From: CAWBRT01 sp963819175
GTDB lineage: Bacteria > Acidobacteriota > Terriglobia > Terriglobales > Acidobacteriaceae
DNA length: 64,000 bases
NCBI GenBank assembly: GCA_963819175.1
Contig: CAWFVJ010000013.1
Location: 186,001 to 250,000 of the forward strand
Direction: 5' to 3'
Shown: positions 45,367-54,821 of the stretch, piece after piece
Position numbering within the stretch: the first letter of the stretch is position 1
Layout of the letters: every line of letters starts with the position of its first letter
Translations under genes and position numbers: made by a program
Notes under the pieces: generated by a model
The model's database searches: none
What the model was told of the DNA's origin: nothing
Seen by the model: the letters and a program-made list of their open reading frames with translations, nothing else

Positions 45367-46218
45367 TCAGCGCTGGCCCCATTTGAGCCTGTCGCGCAGC
45401 ACCTCGAAAAACGAGCCTGACTTGCGGAAGAGTTTGACGTTGTGTGCTGCACGCCGGCATTCAACCACCTCGCCCTGCGTGATCGGAACCCCCACCTGGC
45501 CATCGATGCTCAGAAAGCCTTCTTCGTCCTTGCTGAGCTGGATTCGGATTGTGACCTTGTCGCTCAGCACCAGCGGCCGGTGTGTTAGCGAGTGCGGAGA
45601 CACCGGCGTAATGACAAATGCTTCGGTCGAAGGCTCTACAACCGGACCACCCGCGGCCAGCGAATACGCGGTTGAACCCGTCGGCGTGGCCACGATCAGC
45701 CCGTCGGCGCGACAGGTGTATACCAGCGAGTCTTCCACTTGCACATCAAAACGAATCAAACGGGCCAGGGCGGTCTTGCCGACCACTACGTCATTGAGCG
45801 CGTAGTAGCGCTCCATAATGTCTCCGCCCCGGCGCAGCACGGCTTCCAGCACCGAGCGCTCTTCTATCGGACAGGTGCCCGCGTCCACCGCCGTCAAGGT
45901 CTCGAAAAGCAATGGCAGCGGAACCTCGGTCAAAAATCCCATCGACCCGAGATTGATCGCCAGTATCGGAATGCCTTGCCTCGATACCGCGCGCGCCGCC
46001 GACAGCAATGTTCCATCCCCTCCCAGCACGATGGCGAACGATGGGTTCTCCCAACCCAGCTCGTATCGGGGGAAGACGTTCTGCGCCACCCCGTAAGCCG
46101 CGGTCTGCTGATCCATCACAACCCGGTAGTCTCGCTTCGTGAGCCAATCGATGACCTCGGGGACAACCGTGTGGAGCTCGTTCTTAGCCGGTTTGGAGAT
46201 GATGGCTGCGCTTTTCAT
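45367..46218 (-). CDS. nadK: NAD kinase
   Basis: 283 residues. Signature GGDGT is in AIVLGGDGTLLSAARAV; NLGSMGFLTEV, the ALNDVVVGKTALARLIRFDV block and the DGLIVATPTGSTAYSLAAGGPVV region complete the ATP-NAD kinase family. It phosphorylates NAD to NADP. It lies downstream of tlyA on the same strand with 111 bases between, a frequent bacterial pairing. Confidence 0.96.
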   Translation of the reverse strand: MKSAAIISKPAKNELHTVVPEVIDWLTKRDYRVVMDQQTAAYGVAQNVFPRYELGWENPSFAIVLGGDGTLLSAARAVSRQGIPILAINLGSMGFLTEVPLPLLFETLTAVDAGTCPIEERSVLEAVLRRGGDIMERYYALNDVVVGKTALARLIRFDVQVEDSLVYTCRADGLIVATPTGSTAYSLAAGGPVVEPSTEAFVITPVSPHSLTHRPLVLSDKVTIRIQLSKDEEGFLSIDGQVGVPITQGEVVECRRAAHNVKLFRKSGSFFEVLRDRLKWGQR

Positions 46219-46329
46219 TTGAATCTGTTGTACCCGGCTCCTTCGACGCCGTGCTAGCGAGCTTCCCAGAGATATTGAGTGTTTCGTACTGCTCCGCCAA
46301 TTCGCGGCACCTGGGTTGTTCTCAGCATC

Positions 46330-47106
46330 TCACAAGTGAAACATGCAGTGTAACAGGAACTCGCGATTGCCTTCCGCACCAAAAATCGGAGACTCCGTTA
46401 CCTCGATCTCCGTAGCGCCGAGCTCCGCCGCTGCGCGACGAACTTTTTCGACCGCAAACTGCTGCGCTTCCGGATCGCGTACGATTCCGCCCTTGCCGAC
46501 CTGCTCGCGTCCGGCTTCAAACTGCGGCTTCACCAGGATGACTGCTTCCTGCCGCTCGGCAGTTTTTCCGGCGAACGCGGCGCGCACCACGGCGGGGAGC
46601 ACGAGCGTGGCAGAGATAAACGAAACATCGATGGCAATCAAGTCGATGCCTTCCGGCACCTGCGCCGCTTCCAGGTAGCGGGCGTTGGTCTTCTCCAACA
46701 GGCGCACGCGCGGATCGCCACGCAGGCGCATATCGATCTGGCCGTAACCGGTGTCGACCGCCACAACCAGCGCCGCGCCGTGCTGCAACAGGCAGTCGGT
46801 GAAGCCCCCGGTGGAAGTGCCCACATCCATGCACTTCGCGCCGCGCACGTCGATCTGCCAATGGGCCAGCGCATGTTCAAGTTTCAGTCCACCCCGGCTC
46901 ACGTAGCGAATGTCTCCGCCAAGCAAGCGGATGACAGCGCTTGCATCGACCGCCGCACCCGATTTCTCGATCTTCTGCTCGTCCACCAGGACGCGCCCTG
47001 CCAGGATCAGCGCCTGCGCCCGCTCGCGCGACGAGGTCAGCCCGCGCTCGACCAGCAATTTATCGATCCTGACTTTGTTCAAAAGAAATTCCTCAAACGA
47101 AATCAC
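46330..47106 (-). CDS. tlyA: TlyA-family rRNA 2'-O-methyltransferase (hemolysin A-like)
   Basis: 258 residues. An S4 RNA-binding domain (VRIDKLLVERGLTSSRERAQALILAGRVLVD) precedes an FtsJ-like SAM methyltransferase domain: CMDVGTSTGGFTDCLLQHGA as motif I, KSGAAVDAS, and DLIAIDVSFISATLVLP with VILVKPQFEAGREQVGKGG. TlyA methylates ribosomal RNA; the hemolysin name is historical. ATG at 47106 gives ten extra residues before the S4 domain; an internal GTG (47073) is an alternative. Confidence 0.94.
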   Translation of the reverse strand: MISFEEFLLNKVRIDKLLVERGLTSSRERAQALILAGRVLVDEQKIEKSGAAVDASAVIRLLGGDIRYVSRGGLKLEHALAHWQIDVRGAKCMDVGTSTGGFTDCLLQHGAALVVAVDTGYGQIDMRLRGDPRVRLLEKTNARYLEAAQVPEGIDLIAIDVSFISATLVLPAVVRAAFAGKTAERQEAVILVKPQFEAGREQVGKGGIVRDPEAQQFAVEKVRRAAAELGATEIEVTESPIFGAEGNREFLLHCMFHL

Positions 47107-47292
47107 TCCCGAAGTAGCACTTCATCCAGTGCAAAATGGAGAAATAAGTAATCTGCGCCCGTTTGCAGGAATGTTCCCGGAGTTTTTCAACAAATTTCCA
47201 CAACTCCGGTGGAAAACCCGGCCTACGCGGTGGAAACAGAATTGTATCCCCTGCTGTCCGTCGAGCGACAATGTAGAATTGCCTTTCGAAAC

Positions 47293-48162
47293 ATGACTGA
47301 CCTACCGCGCCAATTGACGGTCGTTCAACCCCCGGAGGTTCCTCCGCCGGAGAACGAGACCTCGCTGGTTCCGAATCGGGTCCTGCGTCACCTTTACGCC
47401 GCCATTCAGCGATTCCAGGTCGTCGCTCCCCGGCTCCCGCTGGCCGGCGCCGTCCCGGCGCAGTCTTGCGTGCTGGCCGAGATTACGGCTGCCATTTGCG
47501 CCCGCAAGCACGACCGCCTGTTCAACGCGAGGGCAGCTGCCCGCCTTGCCCAGGGCGAAACTTTCGTCGAGCTGCTGAAAGGCGTACCTGCGCCCGTCGC
47601 CGCTCCCAACGCGCTTCCACCCGGCATCCGCGATCGCTTCTCGCTCGATCAGTTCGCCGCCACCACGGCCTTCATAAGCAAATTGCGCGGCGAGGAATGT
47701 GTCTTCTTTGTGCTGCTCGGAGAGCACTCGCTCGACCAAAGCTTTCGTCATAGTTTGCGTGCCTGCGCGGAGTGCCGCCTCCCAGTTCTGTTTTTCATTG
47801 AGGCGCGGTTGCGACTCTCTGCCGGTAAACGCGCTAGCGGTAAGCACGAAGACCCGCGCTCCGTTTATACCGATTTCGGCGTGCCCGTGATTACCACTGA
47901 CGTCCACGACCCTGTCGCTCTCTATCGAGTCACCACCGAAGCCATCCACCACGCCCGCTTCGGGCAAGGTGCTACGGTGATCGAGAGCATCCGGGTAGTT
48001 GGCTCGGGCAAAAGGGCTCGACTCGCCACTCCCGGCGATCCGCTGGATTTCATAAAGAGGTACATGCAGGCCCGCGGTATCTGGGACAACGATTGGGCAA
48101 AAGAGCAACACCGGGCCGCCGTCGAGGAGTTGGCTTCGGCACTAGCGGCAAGCCACGACTGA
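47293..48162 (+). CDS. Degenerate E1-alpha (TPP-dependent dehydrogenase)-like protein
   Basis: 289 residues. The C-terminal half follows E1-alpha subunits of 2-oxo acid dehydrogenases: FRHSLRACAECRLPVLFFIE, DFGVPVITTDVHDPVALYRVTTEAIHHARFGQGATVIES and the end DPLDFIKRYMQARGIWDNDW. The TPP/Mg signature GDG...N is missing (the strand reads VFFVLLGEHSLDQS), and the N-terminal part is short. It may be a pseudoenzyme, a regulator or a diverged enzyme. There is no E1-beta or E2 gene nearby. ATG at 47293 lacks a strong ribosome site. Confidence 0.7.
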   Translation: MTDLPRQLTVVQPPEVPPPENETSLVPNRVLRHLYAAIQRFQVVAPRLPLAGAVPAQSCVLAEITAAICARKHDRLFNARAAARLAQGETFVELLKGVPAPVAAPNALPPGIRDRFSLDQFAATTAFISKLRGEECVFFVLLGEHSLDQSFRHSLRACAECRLPVLFFIEARLRLSAGKRASGKHEDPRSVYTDFGVPVITTDVHDPVALYRVTTEAIHHARFGQGATVIESIRVVGSGKRARLATPGDPLDFIKRYMQARGIWDNDWAKEQHRAAVEELASALAASHD

Positions 48163-48228
48163 ATTGAAGGCGCTGGTTCTCAACCTAAGTACTGCAACCT
48201 TTTTCCCGCCGCAGTGTTCCAAGTAGGT

Positions 48229-48390
48229 ATGAGCGCATGGACGGTTTTTCGGGTCATGATCCTGCTTCTGCTCCTCTTCCTGGGGGTGCTTCTGGTTGCG
48301 GCCGCCAAGACCCACGACGCGGTTGACGGTTCAGCGACCGTCGACGATGAAACCTGCCTCTCGCTCAACTCCCACCTGCACATCGCATAA
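48229..48390 (+). CDS. Very small single-span membrane protein
   Basis: 53 residues: a short start SAWTVFRV, one hydrophobic helix (MILLLLLFLGVLLVAAA), then KTHDAVDGSATVDDETCLSL and a His-rich end. AGTAGG sits close to the ATG. It is too short to be sure it is expressed; composition and a clean helix argue for it. It converges with the gene ending at 48404. Confidence 0.4.
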   Translation: MSAWTVFRVMILLLLLFLGVLLVAAAKTHDAVDGSATVDDETCLSLNSHLHIA

Positions 48391-48403
48391 TCGCCATCGC
48401 CGG

Positions 48404-48814
48404 TCAGTAGATCGAAATCTGGGGTTGGGGAGGCTTCAGCTCGATCGTAAACTCCATCGCCGGCTGCTTCACATCGTAATCTTCGCCATAGGTCTCAAGA
48501 CCATGCGCGATAACCTGCACCCGCAATCTGCCGTAAGGGATGCCATCCACCGAAGCCTTGCCCTCGCTATCGGTTTTCAACTCAAAGCCGTTGCTCTGCT
48601 GCCTTCCATGCTTGTCAAACCCGTGCAATACCACGCTCGCATTGCGCACCGGCTTGCCGTTTTCCTGCCTGATAACCAGGAAGTGTAACTCTGCACTCTG
48701 CTCCGATCCCTTCTGCGCGGCATGGACGAAAACCGGCAACAGCAGCAGCACGGCGGCAACCAGACAAATGCGGCGTTGCTGTAAATCCCAACCGCGTGCA
48801 ACCGCGCCTGTCAT
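48404..48814 (-). CDS. Small exported carboxypeptidase-regulatory-like (Ig-fold) protein
   Basis: 136 residues. A signal peptide (ICLVAAVLLLLPVFVHAA) is followed by a beta-sandwich of the CarboxypepD_reg type: LHFLVIRQENGKPVRNASVVLHG, FELKTDSEGKASVDGIPYGRLRVQVIAHG, and a C-terminal strand FTIELKPPQPQISIY. Start MTGAVARG at 48814 has AAGGGAGA five bases before ATG; an upstream in-frame start is unlikely. A periplasmic or surface role is likely, function unknown. Confidence 0.75.
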   Translation of the reverse strand: MTGAVARGWDLQQRRICLVAAVLLLLPVFVHAAQKGSEQSAELHFLVIRQENGKPVRNASVVLHGFDKHGRQQSNGFELKTDSEGKASVDGIPYGRLRVQVIAHGLETYGEDYDVKQPAMEFTIELKPPQPQISIY

Positions 48815-48940
48815 TCGTTTCTCCCTTGCACTATTCCGATGAATTCCGGGAATTGCCGCCATTGTAGCGCAGTCTCGCGGATTGCTCCGCCGGCACTGAT
48901 AACCGGCTAGCACCAGGCCCGCGTCAAGCGGGTCAGCAGA

Positions 48941-49196
48941 TTAGATCGGCTCCTCAGTTGCTCATATCCGGTGTTCCCGAAAGGCGTCATCCCGACCGGA
49001 GCGCCTAGCGTCCGCAGGCCGGAGCAGCCAAGCTGCGTACCCGATTGCACTCGATAAGCAAGAAGCTATTCAAGCGCGCAGTGGAGGGATCTTGTGTTTC
49101 CCGGCAAACCACAAGATTTCTCGACTCGCGCCAAAACACGGCGCTCGCTCGAAATGACGTTGATTTCCGGATAAAGCATCTCGGGAAGCGCTCTAG
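48941..49196. repeat. MITE-like palindromic element, copy in opposite orientation to 23297-23551
   Basis: 256 bases, near-identical to the element at 23297-23551 when one is reversed. Includes the segment CGTACCCGATTGCACTCGAT and GCAAGAAGCTATTCAAGCG, absent from the short copy near 9021. Right end CTAG at 49193-49196, left end TTAG at 48941. Intergenic, no protein. Confidence 0.75.
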
Positions 49197-49212
49197 AAGG
49201 GAGAGATTAGAG

Positions 49213-49250
49213 GTGCCCCACGTTCGCCGCCGTTGGAGAACGCGGGGTAG
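49213..49250. repeat. Single GTGCCCCA palindrome
   Basis: GTGCCCCACGTTCGCC pairs with GAGAACGCGGGGTAG. Same family as the three-unit array at 38914. It lies just after the M48 gene stop and could work as its 3' hairpin. Confidence 0.6.
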
Positions 49251-49270
49251 ATGTTTTTTGAAACGCGGCT

Positions 49271-50422
49271 CTAATCCCGCCGCTTCAGCGTTGGAGGACC
49301 GTCGTCGTCGGCACCAGAATTCTGCGCGGTGGTCCTCGTCGAATCGTCCGCGGGCACGCTTGCTGTGTTCAACGTCGAGTGCACGCGCCGGTGCAGGGTA
49401 GGACGATTGCCGTTTTGCGGCCCTCTCAATTTGCGACCGTTCAGCACCGAGTACAGGTGCGCTTTGACCTCCTCAAACTCGCTGGTATCCAAAATGTACT
49501 CAGTGCGAGGAGGCAGGTATTCCTGAATCTCTTCCTGTGCCCGCCTAATGCGCTCGGCGTTCATGGGATGGGTGGCGAAGGCTTTGGATAGCATCGAAAA
49601 CTTCTGCTTTTGCTCCTTGCCGAGCTTCTCGAAAAACTGCACGAAGGCCGCAGGATCGTATCCGGCTGAATACTCGTACTCGAGCCCGAGCAAGTCGGCT
49701 TCGAGTTCGTTCTCACGGCTGAACTTCAGAAACGACACCGGCACCGCAACTCCCGCCGCCTGCTCCATCGCCAACGCCACCGGCCCGCCGATGAAGACCA
49801 ACGGAATCGACGCCAGGTTAATCAGTTGGTTGCGAGTCAATGCCCTGGTGGCGTGGCGCGCGGCCACGTGCGCAACCTCATGCGCCATCACACCGGCAAG
49901 TTCGGCTTCGTTATCGGCCGCCATGATGAGGCCCGTGTTCACGAAGAAATATCCGCCGGGCAGCGCGAAGGCGTTCACTTCGTCGTTATCAATTACCTTG
50001 ATGGTGAACGGAACCTTGGCGTCGGAGTTTCGCACGATGGTTTGGCCGAGGTTGTTAATGTAATTGTTCACCATCGGATCGGAAATAATCCGCGCCTGCG
50101 TGACGACTTGGTCCGATAGCTCGCGGCCCATCGCCATCTCCCGCTCCAGGGAGTAAAAGTTGAGCCCTTCGCCGATGCCGCGTTGACCAATCTTGCTGAC
50201 ATCGTATTTCACCGGAGCGGCCTGGCGATTATGTTTAGGGCTTTTGCCCGCCTTGTTGTTCTCTGGCGCCGGAGCCACCGCCGGAGCCGTGGCTTCTGTG
50301 GTTGTGATGTCTTTGCTGGCTTGTTCCTGCGCCGCCAAGGACTGTGACAGCACCAGGAGCCCTAACACCAACATGGTCGCGACCTCTGCATAGGCATTGC
50401 GAAACGCAATCCTAAGGAACAT
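49271..50422 (-). CDS. M48-family metalloprotease, periplasmic (BepA-like)
   Basis: About 383 residues. A signal sequence (MLVLGLLVLSQSLAA), a Lys/Pro linker, then the M48 domain: FALPGGYFFVNTGLIMAADNEAEL, catalytic HEVAH in GVMAHEVAHVAARHATRAL, and the third zinc ligand Glu in ENELEADLLGLEYEYSAGYDP. The C-terminal THPMNAERIRRAQEEI is typical. These proteases check the folding of outer-membrane assembly components. No TPR domain follows, unlike BepA. ATG at 50422 is likely; a GTG at 50461 is possible. Confidence 0.88.
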   Translation of the reverse strand: MFLRIAFRNAYAEVATMLVLGLLVLSQSLAAQEQASKDITTTEATAPAVAPAPENNKAGKSPKHNRQAAPVKYDVSKIGQRGIGEGLNFYSLEREMAMGRELSDQVVTQARIISDPMVNNYINNLGQTIVRNSDAKVPFTIKVIDNDEVNAFALPGGYFFVNTGLIMAADNEAELAGVMAHEVAHVAARHATRALTRNQLINLASIPLVFIGGPVALAMEQAAGVAVPVSFLKFSRENELEADLLGLEYEYSAGYDPAAFVQFFEKLGKEQKQKFSMLSKAFATHPMNAERIRRAQEEIQEYLPPRTEYILDTSEFEEVKAHLYSVLNGRKLRGPQNGNRPTLHRRVHSTLNTASVPADDSTRTTAQNSGADDDGPPTLKRRD

Positions 50423-50798
50423 CCGGAGCACATACCCAGAACGGCGCACGAGATCCCCCACAGTCTCGCCCCAGCCCGGACAACGAAGTTAACTAACTAG
50501 TACACTTCTGCTGCCGCCCCGTGGCGTGGTTCCTTAGAATTACCCAAGGCAAGCCATGTTGCCCACGCGGAGTGTTCATTGTAGATTTCGTTAATAATCA
50601 ATGAGTCAAAGTCCGACTAATTCCTGCCATCGCTTCTCACAGAACACGAGTCTTCGCGTGCAAGTGCTTGCCCGTGGCGATCTTAACTACAAGGTGCGGA
50701 GACTCCAGATTCCCAATCTCGAAAGGCCTATTTGTGGCGGGTTACGTTTTGCGTAATCAACATTTGAGCGAAAGGCACTCAGATCGCCAGAATCGTAC
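50423..50798. other. Intergenic region upstream of groES promoter
   Basis: About 370 bases with no recognised gene. It separates the divergent M48 protease and groESL units. The only signals found are the promoter and CIRCE at its right end. Confidence 0.4.
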
Positions 50799-50827
50799 TT
50801 GACAGGAAGCGCGAGATCTAATAAATT
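50799..50827 (+). promoter_or_regulatory. Sigma-70-type promoter of groESL
   Basis: TTGACA (50799-50804) and TAAATT (50822-50827) are 17 bases apart, a near-consensus housekeeping promoter. It overlaps the CIRCE operator, so repressor binding would block transcription directly. Confidence 0.75.
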
Positions 50828-50852
50828 AGCACTCGTCTGGTTAGAGTGCTAA
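50826..50852 (+). promoter_or_regulatory. CIRCE operator (HrcA binding site)
   Basis: TTAGCACTC, nine bases, GAGTGCTAA: a perfect CIRCE inverted repeat. CIRCE is the binding site of the heat-shock repressor HrcA. It overlaps the -10 region and lies about 220 bases before groES. hrcA is not in this window. Confidence 0.97.
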
Positions 50853-51069
50853 CAGAGTTGCACCCGCAGCCCGCAGTGCCTTAACCGAATGGTCTGTCCC
50901 AGTTCCACAAGAACCTGTCAGCCATCCAACCGGCTTTGTAAACCGGAGTGGTAGAGCGGGAATCCGAAGGGCGCCGCACGCGCGGTCTTGGGGCAAGACC
51001 TTAGTAGCTCGATTTTTAGTAGCTCGATGAAAGATGTCTAAACCTTCATTTTCCGAAAGGAGTTTCAGC

Positions 51070-51387
51070 ATGGCAGCAAAGCTCACTCCGCTGCACGACC
51101 GTATTGTGGTTCGCCGCATTGAGGAGTCCGAAACAACCCGTGGTGGCATCATCATTCCCGACAGCGCCAAAGACAAGCCGCAGGAAGGCGAAGTTATCGC
51201 CGTCGGTAAAGGCAAGAGCAACGACGAGGGCAAGGTGTTCCCGCTGGACGTAAAGGCAGGCAACCGCATCTTGTTTGGCAAGTATTCCGGCACCGAGATC
51301 AAGATCGATGGGGAAGAATTCCTCATCATGCGCGAAGAGGAAGTTCTCGGCATTCTGGAAGGCGCTGCGAAATCGGCTAAGAAATAA
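51070..51387 (+). CDS. groES: Co-chaperonin GroES
   Basis: 105 residues: LTPLHDRIVVRRIEESETTRGGIIIPDSA, the mobile-loop region, GEVIAVGKGKSN, ILFGKYSGTEIKIDGEEFLIMREEEVLGIL. This is the heptameric lid of GroEL. ATG at 51070 follows AAAGGAG. The transcript has an unusually long leader (about 220 bases) between promoter and start. groEL starts 105 bases on. Confidence 0.97.
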   Translation: MAAKLTPLHDRIVVRRIEESETTRGGIIIPDSAKDKPQEGEVIAVGKGKSNDEGKVFPLDVKAGNRILFGKYSGTEIKIDGEEFLIMREEEVLGILEGAAKSAKK

Positions 51388-51492
51388 CGGCGCTTTGGGC
51401 GTCTGAGCCCGCAGACGGGCGCAAGCCCAAGCGGAATTGAAAGCCGAGGCGAGAGCCCGGCACACAGCAAAGTTTGAAGGAGCTTTAGCAAC

Positions 51493-53160
<1,668 letters not shown>

Positions 53161-53187
53161 ACCTCCACGGTAGGACCCGCTTTGGGT

Positions 53188-53226
53188 GCCCCATTCAAGC
53201 GAAGCTTGGGTGGGGCTTTCTTTTTG
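53188..53226 (+). terminator. Intrinsic terminator of groESL
   Basis: GCCCCATTCAAGC pairs with GCTTGGGTGGGGC across a GAA loop, followed by TTTCTTTTTG. Text resembles the GTGCCCCA palindrome family, so a family member may serve as the terminator here. Confidence 0.85.
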
Positions 53227-53280
53227 TCATCAATGCGCTCGAACTCGGAAGAGTGTTGCGAGTAAGCACCATGAGAACGA

Positions 53281-53404
53281 GTAGTGGGTCAGGCTCCCAC
53301 GTCAGCCCAACAACGGTCACCCCAGCGAGCGAAGCTCGCTGGGGACCCCGACATGGGCGGGACGTGGGGCACCCGTTCTTACGAAGACTAAGAATGACCC
53401 ACTG
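53281..53404. repeat. Palindromic element flanked by 12-bp direct repeats
   Basis: Ends AGTGGGTCA (53283) and TGACCCACT (to 53403) are inverted; inside, CCCAGCGAGC/GCTCGCTGGG forms a perfect hairpin and other arms match (CTCCCACGTC with GACGTGGGGC). CCATGAGAACGA occurs on both sides (53269-53280 and 53405-53416), as expected of a target-site duplication. No gene inside. Confidence 0.75.
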
Positions 53405-53423
53405 CCATGAGAACGACAGAGGT

Positions 53424-53451
53424 TTGCTCCGGATCGGCGGTTTGCTATAAT
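53424..53451 (+). promoter_or_regulatory. Promoter for tRNA-Leu and secG
   Basis: A consensus TATAAT (53446-53451) has TTGCTC sixteen bases upstream (53424-53429). It lies about 125 bases before the tRNA and right after the palindromic element. Confidence 0.5.
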
Positions 53452-53576
53452 TGCGGTGCCTCTGTTCGTGGTTTTGGACCCGAGTTACTTCGGCTGGCAG
53501 AGCCGGAGTCCTGTGATTGCGCTGTCCTGCGGGTACCCATTGACCGCTGTAGTTGCGGTTGATGGGCTAGCGACGT

Positions 53577-53661
53577 GCGGAAGTGGTGGAATTGGCAGAC
53601 ACACCATCTTGAGGGGGTGGCGCCGAAAGGCGTGCGGGTTCAAGTCCCGCCTTCCGCACCA
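53577..53661 (+). tRNA. tRNA-Leu (anticodon GAG)
   Basis: Acceptor GCGGAAG pairs with CTTCCGC and the 3' ACCA is encoded. D-arm GTGGTGGAATTGGCAGACAC, anticodon stem CCATC / GGTGG around loop TTGAGGG (anticodon GAG), long variable arm GCGCCGAAAGGCGT, T-arm GCGGGTTCAAGTCCCGC. The long variable arm fits leucine. It is followed by secG, a common bacterial arrangement. Confidence 0.96.
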
Positions 53662-53764
53662 TATACTTCGAACGGAGAACGGATTCCACCCTACCAACGG
53701 CAAGGCGGGCGTTGTCGGGGACCCCGGATTATCGTCACCGGCATGCAGGCCGGAAAGGAAGAGC

Positions 53765-54100
53765 ATGGTTGCACTGGTTACCGCTGTTCACGTCATTGTT
53801 TGTTTGTTTCTGATCGCTGTTGTGCTTTTGCAGAGCGGCAAGAGCGCCGACATCGCCGCCGCCTTTGGCGGACAAGGCAGCCAGACCGCCTTCGGACCGC
53901 GTTCGGCCGCCAACGCTCTTACCAAGGCGACGACTTGGGCTGCGGTCATCTTCATGATCACTTCATTCACACTGGCGATCATGGCCACGCGGCGTGCCGG
54001 ACTCAGCGGGTCCGTGTTGACCGGAACTCCCGCCACCACTCAAGCGCCTGCCCAGAAGACCGCTCCCGCATCGCCAGCGCCAGCACCGGCGCAGAAGTAA
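53765..54100 (+). CDS. secG: Preprotein translocase subunit SecG
   Basis: 111 residues, two membrane segments: VTAVHVIVCLFLIAVVLLQSGKSADIAAAFGGQGSQTAFG (the LLQxGK...AFGG...FG family text) and TTWAAVIFMITSFTLAIMA, then a Thr/Pro/Ala/Gln-rich tail longer than usual. It is the small subunit of SecYEG. AGGAAGAG precedes the ATG. Confidence 0.95.
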   Translation: MVALVTAVHVIVCLFLIAVVLLQSGKSADIAAAFGGQGSQTAFGPRSAANALTKATTWAAVIFMITSFTLAIMATRRAGLSGSVLTGTPATTQAPAQKTAPASPAPAPAQK

Positions 54101-54123
54101 GCGGCAAGTTTCAAAAGCATCAA

Positions 54124-54145
54124 GCCTCGCCTCGCGAGGCTTTTT
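54124..54145 (+). terminator. Intrinsic terminator of secG
   Basis: GCCTCGC / GCGAGGC with a three-base loop and TTTTT directly after: textbook terminator, 23 bases after the secG stop. Confidence 0.9.
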
Positions 54146-54253
54146 CATTTGGTATAAATCAGATAACCCAGAGCGCATTTTTCGTTGAGGAAGCGACGCC
54201 AAGGCGTGCTAGTCTGGTGCCGAATTCCACTCCGCAGTGTGAAAGCGCCCATT

Positions 54254-54469
54254 ATGACGAGCGAATCTTTTCGCGAGTTAAGGAAGCTGTCAACGGCGTG
54301 GCATGGTGAGGTTAGTTTGCTGCGCGACATGGCAACGCAAGCTCCTACCCTTCTTGAGAAACATAACCTGACGGTTATGGCTAACACGTATCTTGTCTGC
54401 GCAACAGCGCTGGATGAAGTCCTCGATAGCGAAGCAGAAGATTCGCGCGCCATCGCCCAGCACGCTTAA
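54254..54469 (+). CDS. Small hypothetical protein
   Basis: 71 residues, helical and charged: FRELRKLSTAWHGEVSLLRDMATQ, HNLTVMANTYLVCATALDEVLDSEAE. No signal or membrane segment; nothing known. ATG at 54254 without a clear ribosome site. The 350 bases after it, up to the Pal-like gene, show no further gene. Confidence 0.4.
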   Translation: MTSESFRELRKLSTAWHGEVSLLRDMATQAPTLLEKHNLTVMANTYLVCATALDEVLDSEAEDSRAIAQHA

Positions 54470-54821
54470 CAGGCTGCGAGCTGCGTCCCTGGCGTCTGCT
54501 ATCTTGCTTGCGGCTTGGCATTGCAGACCGGGAAAAAATTCCACCCCAAAGGTCAGGATTGCCATGCTGCGGGATTCCAGCGACATGGGATACACGAGCT
54601 GCCCGGCCTAACCCTCTGAAAAATTGCGACTTCCTCAAACCGCTTGGACCGCGTTCAATTGGCAGCAGGCTTGCACTTCCATGGACGATGGCCGTGAATG
54701 CCAGACCCAGCAAATCGCAAGTTGGGGCTCAGGTGACAAACGCGCGGCGAAACGGCCACATTCTTTGCCCAACGGTGCTCCAAGGCCATGGTTGGAAAGC
54801 CCTAAATAAGAGGAGAGCTTG

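Noticed and set aside
50925..50990. tRNA-Thr-like fragment in the groES leader (ACCGGCTTTGTAAACCGG, GGTAGAGC)
   Set aside because: Only an anticodon-arm-like hairpin is present; there is no acceptor stem, and the D- and T-arm pieces are in the wrong order.
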